Source: Flavobacteriales bacterium (GTDB taxonomy: Bacteria; Bacteroidota; Bacteroidia; Flavobacteriales; Flavobacteriaceae). Taken from it: 36,546 nucleotides of DNA. The translations under genes were made by a program, and so were the position numbers. The stretch covers positions 1 to 36,546 of the forward strand of contig JAFLBS010000015.1 in assembly GCA_017303755.1 (NCBI GenBank). The letters run 5' to 3'. The notes under the pieces are model-generated. The model had not been told where the DNA came from. It searched no databases and saw only the letters and a program-made list of their open reading frames with translations. Below, one piece after another: positions 1 through 9,700 of the stretch (positions are counted from its first letter, which is position 1; every line of letters begins with the position of its first letter).

Positions 1-11
1 GTACGAGTAAA

Positions 12-97
12 AGATTGAAATGAATAGCCCGACCCAATTGAACTTAACTAAGTTTCTATTTACTACAAATACTCTGTTCAATTGGGGCACGCCCAAA
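12..97. repeat. Dispersed intergenic repeat, copy A
   Basis: Non-coding. Bases 12-35 match bases 20457-20480 at 20 of 24 positions, ending in the shared string AGCCCGACCC, and both copies close with an ACGCCCAAA-type end (here 89-96). Between these ends sits a perfect 11-bp inverted repeat, CCCAATTGAAC at 33-43 and GTTCAATTGGG at 76-86, with a 32-base loop. The second copy has a different, much shorter interior. The conserved ends with a variable hairpin core are seen directly. That this is a genome-wide family typical of Flavobacterium is my recollection and inference. Confidence 0.6.
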
Positions 98-100
98 TAA

Positions 101-130
101 AAAACCTGCTAACTAGCGCTAACAGGTTTT
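101..130 (-). terminator. Terminator after the miaE-type gene
   Basis: Read on the minus strand, this forms a stem of about 12 bp including two G-U pairs with a six-base loop; the outer arms are AAAACCTG and CAGGTTTT. It lies four bases past the stop codon of the hydroxylase gene, and a short T-rich run follows on the minus strand. It most likely ends that single-gene transcript. Confidence 0.7.
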
Positions 131-134
131 AAGT

Positions 135-716
135 TTATCCATGGACGGTTTCTTTTTTACCGTAGTTAGAGATGAGTTCGCCTTCAAATTCGAGCCATTC
201 TTTCCAACGCTTTTCAATATCAATTTTTTCTTTGTACTTACGAGCAAAATTTAAAAAAGTGGTATAATGGTTTGCTTCACTAATCATCAAATCTCTATAA
301 AAATTGGCTAGTTCTTTGTCTTTAATGTTTTCTGAGAGCACTTTAAACCGCTCACAACTTCTGGCCTCTATTATAGCAGCAAACAATAAACGCTCGATTA
401 AAGCATCATTTCGAGTGCCACCTTTTTTGGTGAACTTTACCAGTTCGTTTACATAATCATCTTTACGTTCTCTACCAAATTCGTAACCGCGGGCTTTAAT
501 AATATTATGCACCATTTGGAAATGCTCCATCTCTTCAATACAAATCTTGGCCATTTCGGTTACTAAGTCTTCTTTTTCGGCATTATTGATGATGATGTAC
601 ATGGCATTAGCTGCTGCTTTTTGTTCGCACCAACAATGATCCGAAAGTATTTCTTCAAGGTTTGATTCGGCTATATTGGCCCATCTTGGATCCGTTTTCA
701 ATTTTAATCCTAACAT
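135..716 (-). CDS. miaE: tRNA-(ms2io6A)-hydroxylase, MiaE-like diiron protein
   Basis: A 193-residue protein of the MiaE family, ferritin-like non-haem diiron oxygenases that hydroxylate the isopentenyl group of modified A37 in tRNAs reading UNN codons. The diiron ligand pattern is visible: E31, E62-x-x-H65 (in EEMEH), E117, and E147-x-x-H150 (in SEANH). The length suits the family. It is a single-gene transcript with its own terminator just downstream, and it diverges from the glycosyltransferase across 61 bp. No promoter with a good TAnnTTTG box was found there. The exact tRNA substrate is inferred from the family. Another ferritin-like hydroxylase role is possible but less likely. Confidence 0.85.
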   Translation of the reverse strand: MLGLKLKTDPRWANIAESNLEEILSDHCWCEQKAAANAMYIIINNAEKEDLVTEMAKICIEEMEHFQMVHNIIKARGYEFGRERKDDYVNELVKFTKKGGTRNDALIERLLFAAIIEARSCERFKVLSENIKDKELANFYRDLMISEANHYTTFLNFARKYKEKIDIEKRWKEWLEFEGELISNYGKKETVHG

Positions 717-777
717 TTTAAAGGAAATTAATTAGGATGTAAAATTATATCTTTTCTTTGTATTTGTAATTCAAATT

Positions 778-2007
778 ATGAAAAATTCAAAGCGTTTACT
801 TATTATTGGTTTTGTTTGGCCTGAACCTAAATCCTCGGCTGCGGGAACTAGAATGATGCAGTTGATTGAGCTGTTTCAGACGGCCGATTATGAAGTTACA
901 TTTGCCAGTACAGCACAAAATTTAGAATTTTCAGAGGATTTGAACACAATTGGTATAGCAACCAAAGGAATCCAACTGAACTCTTCTACTTTTGATGATT
1001 TTGTTGCAGAATTAAACCCCACAGTTGTTGTGTTTGATCGATTTATGGTAGAGGAACAATTTGGTTGGCGAGTAAGTGAAAGTTGCCCTGATGCTCTTAA
1101 AATTGTGGATACAATTGATTTGCATTTATTGCGAAATGCACGTCAGTTTGCTCTAAAAGAGAATAGAGAATTGGTGTCAGACGACTTGTTTTCGGATGTT
1201 GCAAAAAGAGAAATAGCTAGTATTTTACGTTGCGATTTATCTTTGATGATTTCAGAGTTCGAAATGGATGTGCTTCAAAATCAATTTAAGATTTCAAATG
1301 ATTTGTTGCTTTATTTGCCTCTTTTTGCAGAACCTCTTGCCAAAATACGGTCTTTCGATGAAAGGGAAAATTTTGTTTTCATAGGCAATTTTATGCATGA
1401 ACCCAATTGGGACGCTGTTCAATTTTTATATAAGGAGATTTGGCCAACGATTCATACTAAATCGCCATTGGCTAAAATGTTAGTTTACGGTGCTTATCCA
1501 ACTCAAAAAGTCTTAGAATTGAATAAGCCTAAAAGCAATTTTTTTGTGAAAGGTAGAGCAGAGGATGCTTTGACAGTAATTCAAGAAGCTAAAGTAGTTT
1601 TAGCACCATTGCGTTTTGGCGCAGGAATTAAAGGTAAATTATTAGAAGCAATGCAAAGTGGAACTCCGAGTGTGACTACTTCTATTGGCGCAGAATCAAT
1701 GAAAGGTGAATTGGACTGGAACGGATTTATAACCGATGACCCAATTGAATTTGCCCATAATGCAGTTGTATTGTATTCGAATCAAATTGTATGGGAAAAG
1801 TGTAAAAAAAATGGTTTCAATATTCTTAGTGAACGATATAAGAAATCGAGCTTTGATGCTGCTTTTTTAGAACGAATTAATACTCTGTTAAATAATTTAA
1901 AAGAGCATCGTAACCAAAATTTCATTGGATCTTTATTGCAACACCACACCCTTTCAAGTACCAAATACATGAGTAAATGGATAGAGGAGAAGAATAAGAA
2001 ATTGTGA
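778..2007 (+). CDS. Glycosyltransferase, GT4-like (GT-B fold)
   Basis: A 409-residue cytosolic protein with no signal peptide. The N-terminal Rossmann half opens with RLLIIGFVWPEPKSSAAGTR, a pattern common in Bacteroidota glycosyltransferases. The C-terminal half has FIGNFMHEPNWDAV (about 200-213) and the nucleotide-sugar site region LRFGAGIKGKLLEAMQSGTP (about 279-298), where the E of LLEAM is the usual GT4 nucleotide-binding glutamate. Donor and acceptor cannot be told from sequence, and no other polysaccharide or LPS genes are nearby to suggest one. Downstream come a non-coding repeat and a terminator facing pdhC. The fold and activity class are well supported; the pathway is unknown. Confidence 0.8.
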   Translation: MKNSKRLLIIGFVWPEPKSSAAGTRMMQLIELFQTADYEVTFASTAQNLEFSEDLNTIGIATKGIQLNSSTFDDFVAELNPTVVVFDRFMVEEQFGWRVSESCPDALKIVDTIDLHLLRNARQFALKENRELVSDDLFSDVAKREIASILRCDLSLMISEFEMDVLQNQFKISNDLLLYLPLFAEPLAKIRSFDERENFVFIGNFMHEPNWDAVQFLYKEIWPTIHTKSPLAKMLVYGAYPTQKVLELNKPKSNFFVKGRAEDALTVIQEAKVVLAPLRFGAGIKGKLLEAMQSGTPSVTTSIGAESMKGELDWNGFITDDPIEFAHNAVVLYSNQIVWEKCKKNGFNILSERYKKSSFDAAFLERINTLLNNLKEHRNQNFIGSLLQHHTLSSTKYMSKWIEEKNKKL

Positions 2008-2020
2008 TTTTGTGACAAAT

Positions 2021-2123
2021 AGATTGTTTAAATAGCCCCGATTACTTCGTCAGTTTGCTACGTTCGTGTGGAGGAAATGCCGAGCATGACAAAAAACGGG
2101 TACATGCCCCGATAGCTATCGAG
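2021..2123. repeat. Probable degenerate intergenic repeat, copy B
   Basis: Between the convergent glycosyltransferase and pdhC genes. It starts with AGATTG and an AATAGCCCCGA string resembling the left end of copy A, and contains the perfect 12-bp palindrome CGATAGCTATCG at 2110-2121. It lacks the clear right end seen in copies A and C, so membership in the same family is uncertain. There is no plausible coding content. Confidence 0.4.
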
Positions 2124-2156
2124 GAAGAAAGCCCAAGCCTTTTGCTCCCAATAAAA

Positions 2157-2179
2157 AACCCGCTCAGATTGAACGGGTT
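2157..2179 (-). terminator. Terminator after pdhC (possibly bidirectional)
   Basis: On the minus strand AACCCGTTCA pairs with TGAGCGGGTT (one G-U) around a three-base loop, giving a 10-bp stem followed by a run of T. It lies 24 bases past the pdhC stop. The plus-strand side is also T-rich (ATTTATTTTT from 2181), so it may also stop the convergent glycosyltransferase transcript. Confidence 0.8.
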
Positions 2180-2203
2180 CATTTATTTTTAACTTTTATT
2201 TTT

Positions 2204-3814
2204 TTAAGCTAACATAGTAACTGGATTCTCCAAATACGTTCGTAACGTTTGTAGAAATTGTGCTCCAGTAGCGCCGTCAACTGTTCTGTGATCGCATGCT
2301 AAAGTTACTTTCATAGTGTTTCCAACTACGATTTGACCGTTTCTTACCACTGGTTTTTCAACGATGGCTCCCACTGATAGAATAGCAGAATTTGGTTGAT
2401 TAATGATTGAGGTAAATTCAGTAATTCCGAACATTCCTAAGTTAGAAACTGTAAACGTGCTTCCTTCCATTTCGGCAGGTTGTAGTTTTTTAACTTTTGC
2501 TCTTCCTGCTACATCTTTTACATTATTGCCAATTTGAGATAAACTCATTTGATCTGCAAATTTCAATACAGGAACAACCAAGCCATCTTCAACCGCTACT
2601 GCTACACCAATGTTTACATGATGGTGAATAGTAATCGCATCGTCTGCCCATTGTGAATTTACTTTTGGATGTTTCTTCAATGCCATTGCACATGCTTTGA
2701 TGACCATATCGTTGAATGAAACTTTAGTGTCAGGAACAGTGTTGATAGTAGCACGTGATTTCATTGCTTCGTCCATTGCTACTTCAATAGTTAAGTAGAA
2801 ATGTGGAGCAGTAAAAATCGATTCCGAAAGACGTTTTGCGATTACTTTACGCATAGTAGAGTTTGGAATCGTCTCTGAATACATTTCGCCTGCTGGAACA
2901 AATGGTTTTACAGTTGCAGCAGCTGCTACTTCTGGTTGAGAAGTTGCTGGTTGAGTTGGAGCAACTGAACTTGAAGCAGTAAAGTTCTCCACATCACTTT
3001 TTACAATTCTACCGTTTTCTCCTGAACCTTTTACTTGAGCAAGATTAATTCCTTTGTCTTTAGCTATTTGACGCGCTAAAGGCGAAGCAAAAATTCTTGA
3101 GTTATCTGAGTTGGATATTTCTTGACTGGTTTGGATTGGAGCTGCTGAAGTTGTAGCTTCAGTTTTTACTTCTGCTTTGGCTTCACCACCTTTAGAATAA
3201 TTTTCTGCTATTCCTGTGATGTCAGTTCCTGCAGGTCCGATAATAGCCAATACGCTATCAACTGGAGCAGATTCTCCTTCTTGAATTCCGATGTACAACA
3301 ACGTTCCAGCGTTGAACGATTCGAATTCCATCGTAGCTTTATCAGTTTCGATTTCAGCTAACATATCACCTTCTTTGACTGCGTCACCCACTTTTTTCAA
3401 CCATGTTGCTACAGTTCCTGTAGTCATAGTATCGCTTAAACGAGGCATAGTAATTACTTTTACGCCAGCTGGAATATCAACAGAAGCTACTTTGTTTTCT
3501 TTTGGAGCTTCAGTTGTTTTCTCTTCTGTTTTTGGAGATGGAGAAGCACCACTTAATAAAGCAGAGATGTCTTCACCTTCTTTACCAATGATTGCCAAAA
3601 GCGAATCAACTGGTGCGGTTTTTCCCGCTTCAATACCAATGTGTAACAACGTTCCAGAATTGAATGATTCAAATTCCATCGTTGCTTTATCAGTTTCGAT
3701 TTCAGCCAAAATATCACCTTCTTTTATAGTGTCACCTACTTTTTTAAGCCAAGTTGCAACAGTTCCTTCTGTCATAGTATCGCTCAAACGAGGCATTGTT
3801 ATTATTGTTGCCAT
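2204..3814 (-). CDS. pdhC: Pyruvate dehydrogenase E2, dihydrolipoamide acetyltransferase
   Basis: A 536-residue E2 subunit that transfers acetyl groups to CoA in the pyruvate dehydrogenase complex. Domains in order: two lipoyl domains with lipoyl-lysines K43 and K159 in ETDKATMEFESF, Ala/Pro/Ser/Thr-rich linkers, a peripheral subunit-binding domain (about 240-277, ASPLARQIAKDKGI), and the catalytic acetyltransferase domain ending with the active-site motif DHRTVDG (H509, D513). It starts two bases after the pdhA stop, so the genes are co-transcribed. The two lipoyl domains are nearly identical over about 50 residues, pointing to a fairly recent or homogenised duplication. E1-beta and E3 are not in this window. 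Two lipoyl domains and the pdhA neighbour favour pyruvate rather than 2-oxoglutarate or branched-chain substrates. Confidence 0.93.
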   Translation of the reverse strand: MATIITMPRLSDTMTEGTVATWLKKVGDTIKEGDILAEIETDKATMEFESFNSGTLLHIGIEAGKTAPVDSLLAIIGKEGEDISALLSGASPSPKTEEKTTEAPKENKVASVDIPAGVKVITMPRLSDTMTTGTVATWLKKVGDAVKEGDMLAEIETDKATMEFESFNAGTLLYIGIQEGESAPVDSVLAIIGPAGTDITGIAENYSKGGEAKAEVKTEATTSAAPIQTSQEISNSDNSRIFASPLARQIAKDKGINLAQVKGSGENGRIVKSDVENFTASSSVAPTQPATSQPEVAAAATVKPFVPAGEMYSETIPNSTMRKVIAKRLSESIFTAPHFYLTIEVAMDEAMKSRATINTVPDTKVSFNDMVIKACAMALKKHPKVNSQWADDAITIHHHVNIGVAVAVEDGLVVPVLKFADQMSLSQIGNNVKDVAGRAKVKKLQPAEMEGSTFTVSNLGMFGITEFTSIINQPNSAILSVGAIVEKPVVRNGQIVVGNTMKVTLACDHRTVDGATGAQFLQTLRTYLENPVTMLA

Positions 3815-3816
3815 AA

Positions 3817-4815
3817 TTATAATCTATGAGGAATAAAAGGATAATTTTCTTGTTCGTATACTACATCATATAATTGCTGCACTTCAGGGAAAGGTGATTC
3901 TTCAGCAAATTTTTCACATTCGTCTACTAAATTTTTCACTCTTTCATCAATCGCTTCAATTTCTGCATCAGTAGCGTATTTGTTTTCTTTGATAATATCT
4001 AAAACCTGAGTAATTGGATCGATTTTTTTGTATTCTTCGACTTCTTCTTTGGTTCTGTATAATTGGGCATCCGACATAGAGTGACCTCTATAACGGTACG
4101 TTTTCATTTCTAAAAATGTAGGACCATCGCCTCTACGCGCTCTGTCGATAGCTTCTTGCATTGCCTCGGCCACTTTTACTGGATTCATTCCGTCTACTGG
4201 TCCGCAAGGCATTTCATATCCTAAGCCTAATTTCCAAATGTCAGTATGATTGGCAGTTCGTTCAACCGAAGTTCCCATGGCATATCCATTGTTTTCACAG
4301 ATGAACACTACAGGAAGTTTCCAATTCATTGCCATGTTAAATGCTTCGTGTAATGAACCTTGACGCGCTGCTCCATCTCCAAAATAAGTCAAAGTAACTC
4401 CGCCAGTTTCAAAGTATTTATCGGCGAAAGCCATACCAGCACCCACTGGAATTTGAGCACCAACAATTCCGTGACCACCATAAAATCCGTGTTCTTTAGA
4501 GAAAATGTGCATTGAACCGCCCATTCCTTTTGAAGTTCCGGTTACTTTACCATACAATTCAGCCATTACTTTTTTCGGATCTACACCCATAGCAATAGGT
4601 TGAACGTGGTTACGGTAGGCAGTAATCATTTTGTCTTTGGATAAATCCATTGCATGAATTGCTCCAGCCAAAACTGCTTCTTGACCGTTGTATAAGTGTA
4701 AAAAACCTCTCACTTTTTGTTGTATATAAACAGCAGCTAATTTGTCTTCAAATTTTCTCCAAAACTGCATGTCTTCATACCATTGTAGGTAAACTTCTTT
4801 GGTAATTTCTTTCAT
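3817..4815 (-). CDS. pdhA: Pyruvate dehydrogenase E1 component, alpha subunit
   Basis: A 332-residue E1-alpha that, with E1-beta, decarboxylates pyruvate using thiamine diphosphate. The TPP-binding motif is clear: GDG at 146-148 ending in NN at 175-176. The regulatory-loop motif YRYRGHSMSDAQLYR is also present. The length is normal for a stand-alone alpha subunit. It is first in a two-gene operon with the E2 gene. E1-beta is not adjacent, so the complex must be assembled from separate loci. A possible -7 box (4890-4897) lies about 75 bases upstream. The start at 4815 fits family N-termini (EVYLQWYEDMQFWRKFE). Confidence 0.94.
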   Translation of the reverse strand: MKEITKEVYLQWYEDMQFWRKFEDKLAAVYIQQKVRGFLHLYNGQEAVLAGAIHAMDLSKDKMITAYRNHVQPIAMGVDPKKVMAELYGKVTGTSKGMGGSMHIFSKEHGFYGGHGIVGAQIPVGAGMAFADKYFETGGVTLTYFGDGAARQGSLHEAFNMAMNWKLPVVFICENNGYAMGTSVERTANHTDIWKLGLGYEMPCGPVDGMNPVKVAEAMQEAIDRARRGDGPTFLEMKTYRYRGHSMSDAQLYRTKEEVEEYKKIDPITQVLDIIKENKYATDAEIEAIDERVKNLVDECEKFAEESPFPEVQQLYDVVYEQENYPFIPHRL

Positions 4816-4889
4816 TGTTGATGAATTACTATGATTTGTAATGATTCTTTAATTTTAGGCAAAATGTTATTCAACAAAATTGCGAATTG

Positions 4890-4897
4890 CAAAAGTA
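4890..4897 (-). promoter_or_regulatory. Candidate -7 box for pdhA-pdhC
   Basis: Minus strand reads TACTTTTG, a full match to the Bacteroidota -7 consensus TAnnTTTG, about 75 bases before the pdhA start. The expected -33 TTTG is only weakly present (a T-rich run), so this is a candidate from one element only. The rest of the 174-bp gap to cdd shows no gene. Confidence 0.45.
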
Positions 4898-4989
4898 TGA
4901 TATTGATTGTAGAAGTAAAAATTTATGCTAATGAAAATGCCGTTTTTTACCAATTGTTTAATCAAAAATATCAACTATAACGTTTTAGT

Positions 4990-5472
4990 TTACAACGATG
5001 TTTTGTCGAATGATAAAGGTAATAAGTTGTTGATGGAATTTGATTTGTATATTTCACCAGATTCTCCCATGAAATAGATTTCAATTGGAGTGTCTTGTTT
5101 GAATTCGTATTCAGCAATCGATTGTCTGCAAGCGCCACAAGGCGGAATAGGTGATAGTGTTGGGTTAGTGTCTGATGCAGCAGTAATGGCAAGTTTTACA
5201 ATTTTAGCTTCGGGATAAATAGCTCCAGCCTGAAAAATGGCCACGCGTTCTGCACAAAGACCCGATGGATAGGCAGCATTTTCTTGATTGGATCCTAAAA
5301 CAATTTTGCCATTATCTAATAAAATGGCAGCACCAACTCTGAATTTTGAATAGGGCGCATATGCTTTTTTTCTAATTTCAATTGCTTGATTCATTAACGA
5401 TTGAATTTCATTTGACAAATCTGAAATTCCATTGTAAACAGTAATTGTGGTTGTAATGTTGATTTCTTTCAT
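4990..5472 (-). CDS. cdd: Cytidine deaminase
   Basis: A 160-residue zinc-dependent deaminase that converts cytidine and deoxycytidine to the uridine forms in pyrimidine salvage. The two zinc motifs are intact: C73-A-E75 (catalytic glutamate E75) and P-C112-G-A-C115. The substrate-side motif AYAPYSKFRVGAA is at about 37-49. The size is that of the homotetrameric class. The start codon lies only 18 bases beyond the hairpin that appears to end the porV transcript, so cdd needs its own initiation or readthrough. No good promoter was found in that short interval. Confidence 0.94.
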   Translation of the reverse strand: MKEINITTTITVYNGISDLSNEIQSLMNQAIEIRKKAYAPYSKFRVGAAILLDNGKIVLGSNQENAAYPSGLCAERVAIFQAGAIYPEAKIVKLAITAASDTNPTLSPIPPCGACRQSIAEYEFKQDTPIEIYFMGESGEIYKSNSINNLLPLSFDKTSL

Positions 5473-5490
5473 TAGGTATAGAGGAAAAAA

Positions 5491-5519
5491 AATCCAAATT
5501 TCAATTAGAAATTTGGATT
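5491..5519 (-). terminator. Terminator after porV
   Basis: Perfect 12-bp stem: AATCCAAATTTC at 5491-5502 pairs with GAAATTTGGATT at 5508-5519, loop AATTA. On the minus strand it is followed directly by seven T. This is the strongest intrinsic terminator in the window. It separates porV from cdd by structure even though the genes are only 67 bp apart. Confidence 0.88.
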
Positions 5520-5539
5520 GTTATTTGCTTTTAATTTTT

Positions 5540-6715
5540 TTAATATTCATCGTATTTGTCGCCGAATGCAAAGCTTAGCGAGAAACGTAATGTATTTTCT
5601 AATGGGTTTTTAACTTTAGAGGCTGAGAATAAATACGAAACATCAATCTTAACTACATTGTATTTGAATCCTGCTCCTAAAGAGAAGAAGCGTCGAGCAC
5701 CTTTAACTGGACTTTCATTGAAATAGCCCAAACGAAGTGCAAATGAATCTTGATATGAGTATTCAGCTCCAACCGAATACGTAAATTCTTTTAATTCTTC
5801 AGCAAAACCATCAGGTGCATCGTTGAACGATTGGAAGATACCCGAAACCCAGTTGATTTTTCTGTAATTATCATTGTTTTCTGCTCGTTCAGCATCTGTA
5901 ATTGTTCCGTCACCATTTAAATCAGGATCTTGTGGTGTTGGAACTAATAATTTAGCAAATTCAACGCTAGTTGAAACTTTGTTGTATTCGTCTAAGATGA
6001 AGTCAAATCCTCCACCCAAACGCAAGTTTGCAGGTAAAAAGTTGGAGTTAACATCATTCTGATCGTTGTCGTAACTGATTTTTGGTCCTAGGTTTTGGAA
6101 GTTGAATCCTAAACGGTATCTACCATTAAAATCGTTGAATGCTTTTTCTTCTGATTGAAAGAAACCAGCAATATCTACTGCAAATGAGCTGGCAGGTTTT
6201 GCGTCGGTATTGGTGTCTGCGATTTTTAAATTCGAACGAATGTAACGACCCGCTACTGCCATCGAAAAAGTTTCGCTTAGTTGTAACGCATACGAACCAT
6301 CTAAAGCCAATTCGTTTGGTTTTACAATATTTGCAGGATCATCAAAATTTTGACGTAGCTCAATTTCTCCTAAGCCAAAATAACGTAAACTTACTGCAAA
6401 AGCGCTTCTTTCATTAAAACGATTGTAATAATTTACTTGACCTAATGAAATATCATTTACTAACTGAGTTAAATAAGGAGTATAATTAACTGTAAATCCT
6501 TGTTTGTCTGTTATGAAGGCATATTTTGCAGGATTCCATTGTTGTGAAAATGCATCTGCAGATGTTCCAACACCTTGGTCAGCTAAACCAGCAGCACGAG
6601 CATCAGCAGCAACCAATAAAAAAGGAACTCCTGTGGTTATAACTCGATCTACTTCTTGTGATTGTACGGTTTGAAATGTAATAATTAGTGATAATAATGC
6701 AAAAATCTTTTTCAT
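5540..6715 (-). CDS. porV: T9SS outer-membrane shuttle protein PorV (LptO)
   Basis: A 391-residue outer-membrane beta-barrel of the PorV/LptO family. It carries T9SS cargo from the secretion pore to the PorU sortase. The signal peptide is MKKIFALLSLIITFQTVQS with cleavage before Q. The mature start, with TGVPFLLVAADARAAGLADQGVGTS, is the characteristic PorV N-terminal motif. Strands alternate polar and aromatic residues to the end, which finishes LRFSLSFAFGDKYDEY. It follows porU by 36 bp on the same strand, the order known from Flavobacterium and Porphyromonas relatives, and is followed by a strong terminator. Confidence 0.93.
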   Translation of the reverse strand: MKKIFALLSLIITFQTVQSQEVDRVITTGVPFLLVAADARAAGLADQGVGTSADAFSQQWNPAKYAFITDKQGFTVNYTPYLTQLVNDISLGQVNYYNRFNERSAFAVSLRYFGLGEIELRQNFDDPANIVKPNELALDGSYALQLSETFSMAVAGRYIRSNLKIADTNTDAKPASSFAVDIAGFFQSEEKAFNDFNGRYRLGFNFQNLGPKISYDNDQNDVNSNFLPANLRLGGGFDFILDEYNKVSTSVEFAKLLVPTPQDPDLNGDGTITDAERAENNDNYRKINWVSGIFQSFNDAPDGFAEELKEFTYSVGAEYSYQDSFALRLGYFNESPVKGARRFFSLGAGFKYNVVKIDVSYLFSASKVKNPLENTLRFSLSFAFGDKYDEY

Positions 6716-6751
6716 AAATTCTTTAAATAATTTAACAAATATAGTATTTTA

Positions 6752-9700
6752 TTATAGGATAACAAGTTTTTCTATTTTTTCTGATTTTTCACCCGTGATT
6801 GATGATTTTACGGTCAGCTTGTAAACGTAAACACCTTTTCCAATTGCATCGCCAAAATCATCTTTCCCATCCCAAGTTATTTCTCTGGATAAAAACCCTT
6901 CGGTTGCAATGTTTTGGTTGATTGTTTTGACAACTTTTCCAGTAATGGTAAAAATCTGAACTTGAACGTCTAATGGTTCGTAAGGTTTGTTATGAGAAAA
7001 CCAAAATTGAGTGTAGTTGACAAACGGATTTGGGTAATTCAAAACATTGGATAGTGTTATAGTTTCGCCACTGACTACGACAAACTGAATTTCAGCAGAA
7101 ATAAAATTATTGTATACATCCCAAGCTTTGAAAGTGATGGTGTGTAGTCCGAGTGCTAAATTTCGGAAAGGAAATCTAATTTTACCTTTAGTGTAATCGT
7201 CTAATTCTGTTTCGTAGTAATCGTTTAATATGTAAGGATTCGATTCATCGCCATCTAAAATGGCTACAATATCATGTCCAATTCCACTAGCTGTATTGAT
7301 TCCGTGTTCGTCTTCAAGAAAAGCCAAAAAGAAAGGTGATTCATTGGTGATTCCTCCATTTACAAATGATTCGTCGTTCATGTATAATCGTACTCTTGGC
7401 GGAGTTGTGTCGGCTACTGCATTTGTGTCAATTCCTCCAATTTTAATATCAGTGTTGTGTCCGGTTTTGTCTAAAAGTATTTGATTTCTCTTTGAATAGA
7501 AGCTAATTCTGCCATTGTCAACCGGAATTCGAATGTCTTTCGGAACCACAAATCCAAATTCAAATTGACCATTGTTGATGGAAGCATTTCCTCTGAAAAT
7601 AGTTTCTCCCAAATTAGAAAATGTCATCGACGGACTGAAATTGTCGTTATTAAAAGTGGTTCTATTGAACATTTTGTCAAAAATATTTACTGACAATTCG
7701 CCATTGTAATTGTTTAAAAGATTGCCCACTTCATCTTGAACTTCACCAGTTAATTTTACAAATGCCAAAGCTTGAAAGTCATCTATGGGCTGAGTGATGG
7801 GCACATCATTTACCTTTGTTAATACTATTTGAGGTTTTGGTACAGATAACATTAAAGCAGGATCGCCAATAAATAAAGCTACTTTGGTGTCAGAGTAATT
7901 ATTGCTGTCAATTTTAGAAAGGCGAAGTACCTCTGCAATTGATTTGTTTGGTTGATTGGCGTACGTGTATAAATTTTTGGTTATATCATTGTTAAATGTA
8001 AAGGCGTATCCTATGGAACGAGTTGTAGTAATCATTGCAATTGCTCCACCAATTGGATTCCAATAAGTGTATTCGCCAGCAGTCGGTCTAAGCGGATTAT
8101 CAAAACGAGAAAAATCACAGGTTATGGTTATAAACAGCGGATAACGGTATTGATTGAAAAAGTTCAAACCATCAAATTTGTCCCAAATGCGTTCTCCAGT
8201 TAAGCCGTCTTCACCACCATGTCCAAGATAATTGAATACTAAAGCTCCTTTTTCGAAGGCGTTTTGTATGTCTTCTTTTGCTTTCGGATAACGTTCACCT
8301 CCAGCAGTTGTTTCTTGTTGGTAGGAATCCAAAAATATTTTTTTGGTATTTACATTCGGGTTTTCGGTTGCAATTTGATCTGTTAAGCTGTTTTGGTTGG
8401 CTTGTAAAGAGCCATCTCCAGCTTTGTCAGCATCATCTGCAATAGTAACAAAATTATTTCTCCAACTACCATAGGATTTTAAATCGTGGTACTCAATTAT
8501 TTTATTGACCATTTCTTCAGCTTGTTGAGCAGATGAAACAATCATTCTGCCAACTGCAATGTCAGACGCATAAGGTGAATTGGCAACTATGTTTCCTTCT
8601 CCGGCATCCATATAACAAAAGAAATCATCAGAGGCAAATGAACTAACGCCAGATGTTAAACTATTAAGAGCGTGGTATATTGGGACAATATTGGTGTTGC
8701 CCGAAATTCGATTTTTAAAATCAAAAGAAGCATCGCCAAATAAATTTACAAATTTAACTCGGTTGTTGGGAGTTGATGCGTTTTGGTATACGTATTTTAT
8801 AAAATTGCGAATGGCTCCAATGTCTTGTTTGCCCGATGAAAATTCCTGATAAATAGTTTCTAAGTTTACAACTTTTACATTCAATCCCGAATAATTTCTG
8901 TGAAAATTGGCTAGCTTTTCGGCTTGATTGTTGAGTGAAGAGGGTGCGATAATTAAATAATCAACATCTTGAAATCCTCCTTGACTATTTATAAAAATGG
9001 TTCCTTTCAGATCTTGGTTGGTAACACGAACTTGTTGTTCTTTAAGAGGAGTGTATAAGTCGTTAAAATCAACAGAGATGTATTTTTTTAAACTCCCTAA
9101 GTTGGCTTTTAGGTTCAGATTAGATTGGTTGCTATTTTCTTTTTTTGAAACGTTGTAAATGTCAGTAATGTCCCAAACTTGATTGATTCCACTTGCGTTT
9201 GAGATTTGATATTCAACTATTCCGCTTGAAGAGGCAGCAGCATTATATTGAAAGCGAAATTGCTTACCATATCCAGTTAAGTTGCTTTTTGTACTGACAT
9301 ATATATAATCGAGATGACCTTTGGAAGTGGGTACTCCGCCATTGTCAAAATTTAATTTAACGGTAAAGTTCTGATTTGCAGGAACCAAATAATTATTGGC
9401 AGCTATTGAAACGATAGTGGATGAGTTCAGTCCGATTGAACTTAAATTTAATGTTGGGAACGCTGTGCCGTTAATAGTAGGAGTGAATTTTGTGGCAACA
9501 AATGAATTTCCTCCAACTCGAATTCCTACAGTTGCTTGTGTTGAAGCAGTTGCATTAGGAAAATTAAAAGTAAATTCTTGTTCGTCCTCAATGCTGAATG
9601 ATTCTCCAAACCATACTCTTCCTAAACGACCAATATTGGTTAAATCTACTTCGTGAAATTGATAATCGTCAAAAGTGGTTAAAGTAGTTGTGCTTGTTCC

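Noticed and set aside
2021-2203. Remnant insertion sequence between the glycosyltransferase and pdhC
   Set aside because: No transposase fragment, no terminal inverted repeats and no target duplication; it fits better a degenerate intergenic repeat plus terminator.
3291-3836. 181-codon open frame on the plus strand opposite pdhC
   Set aside because: It mirrors the two duplicated lipoyl domains in antisense, shows the same internal repeat, and has no family features. pdhC is unambiguous.
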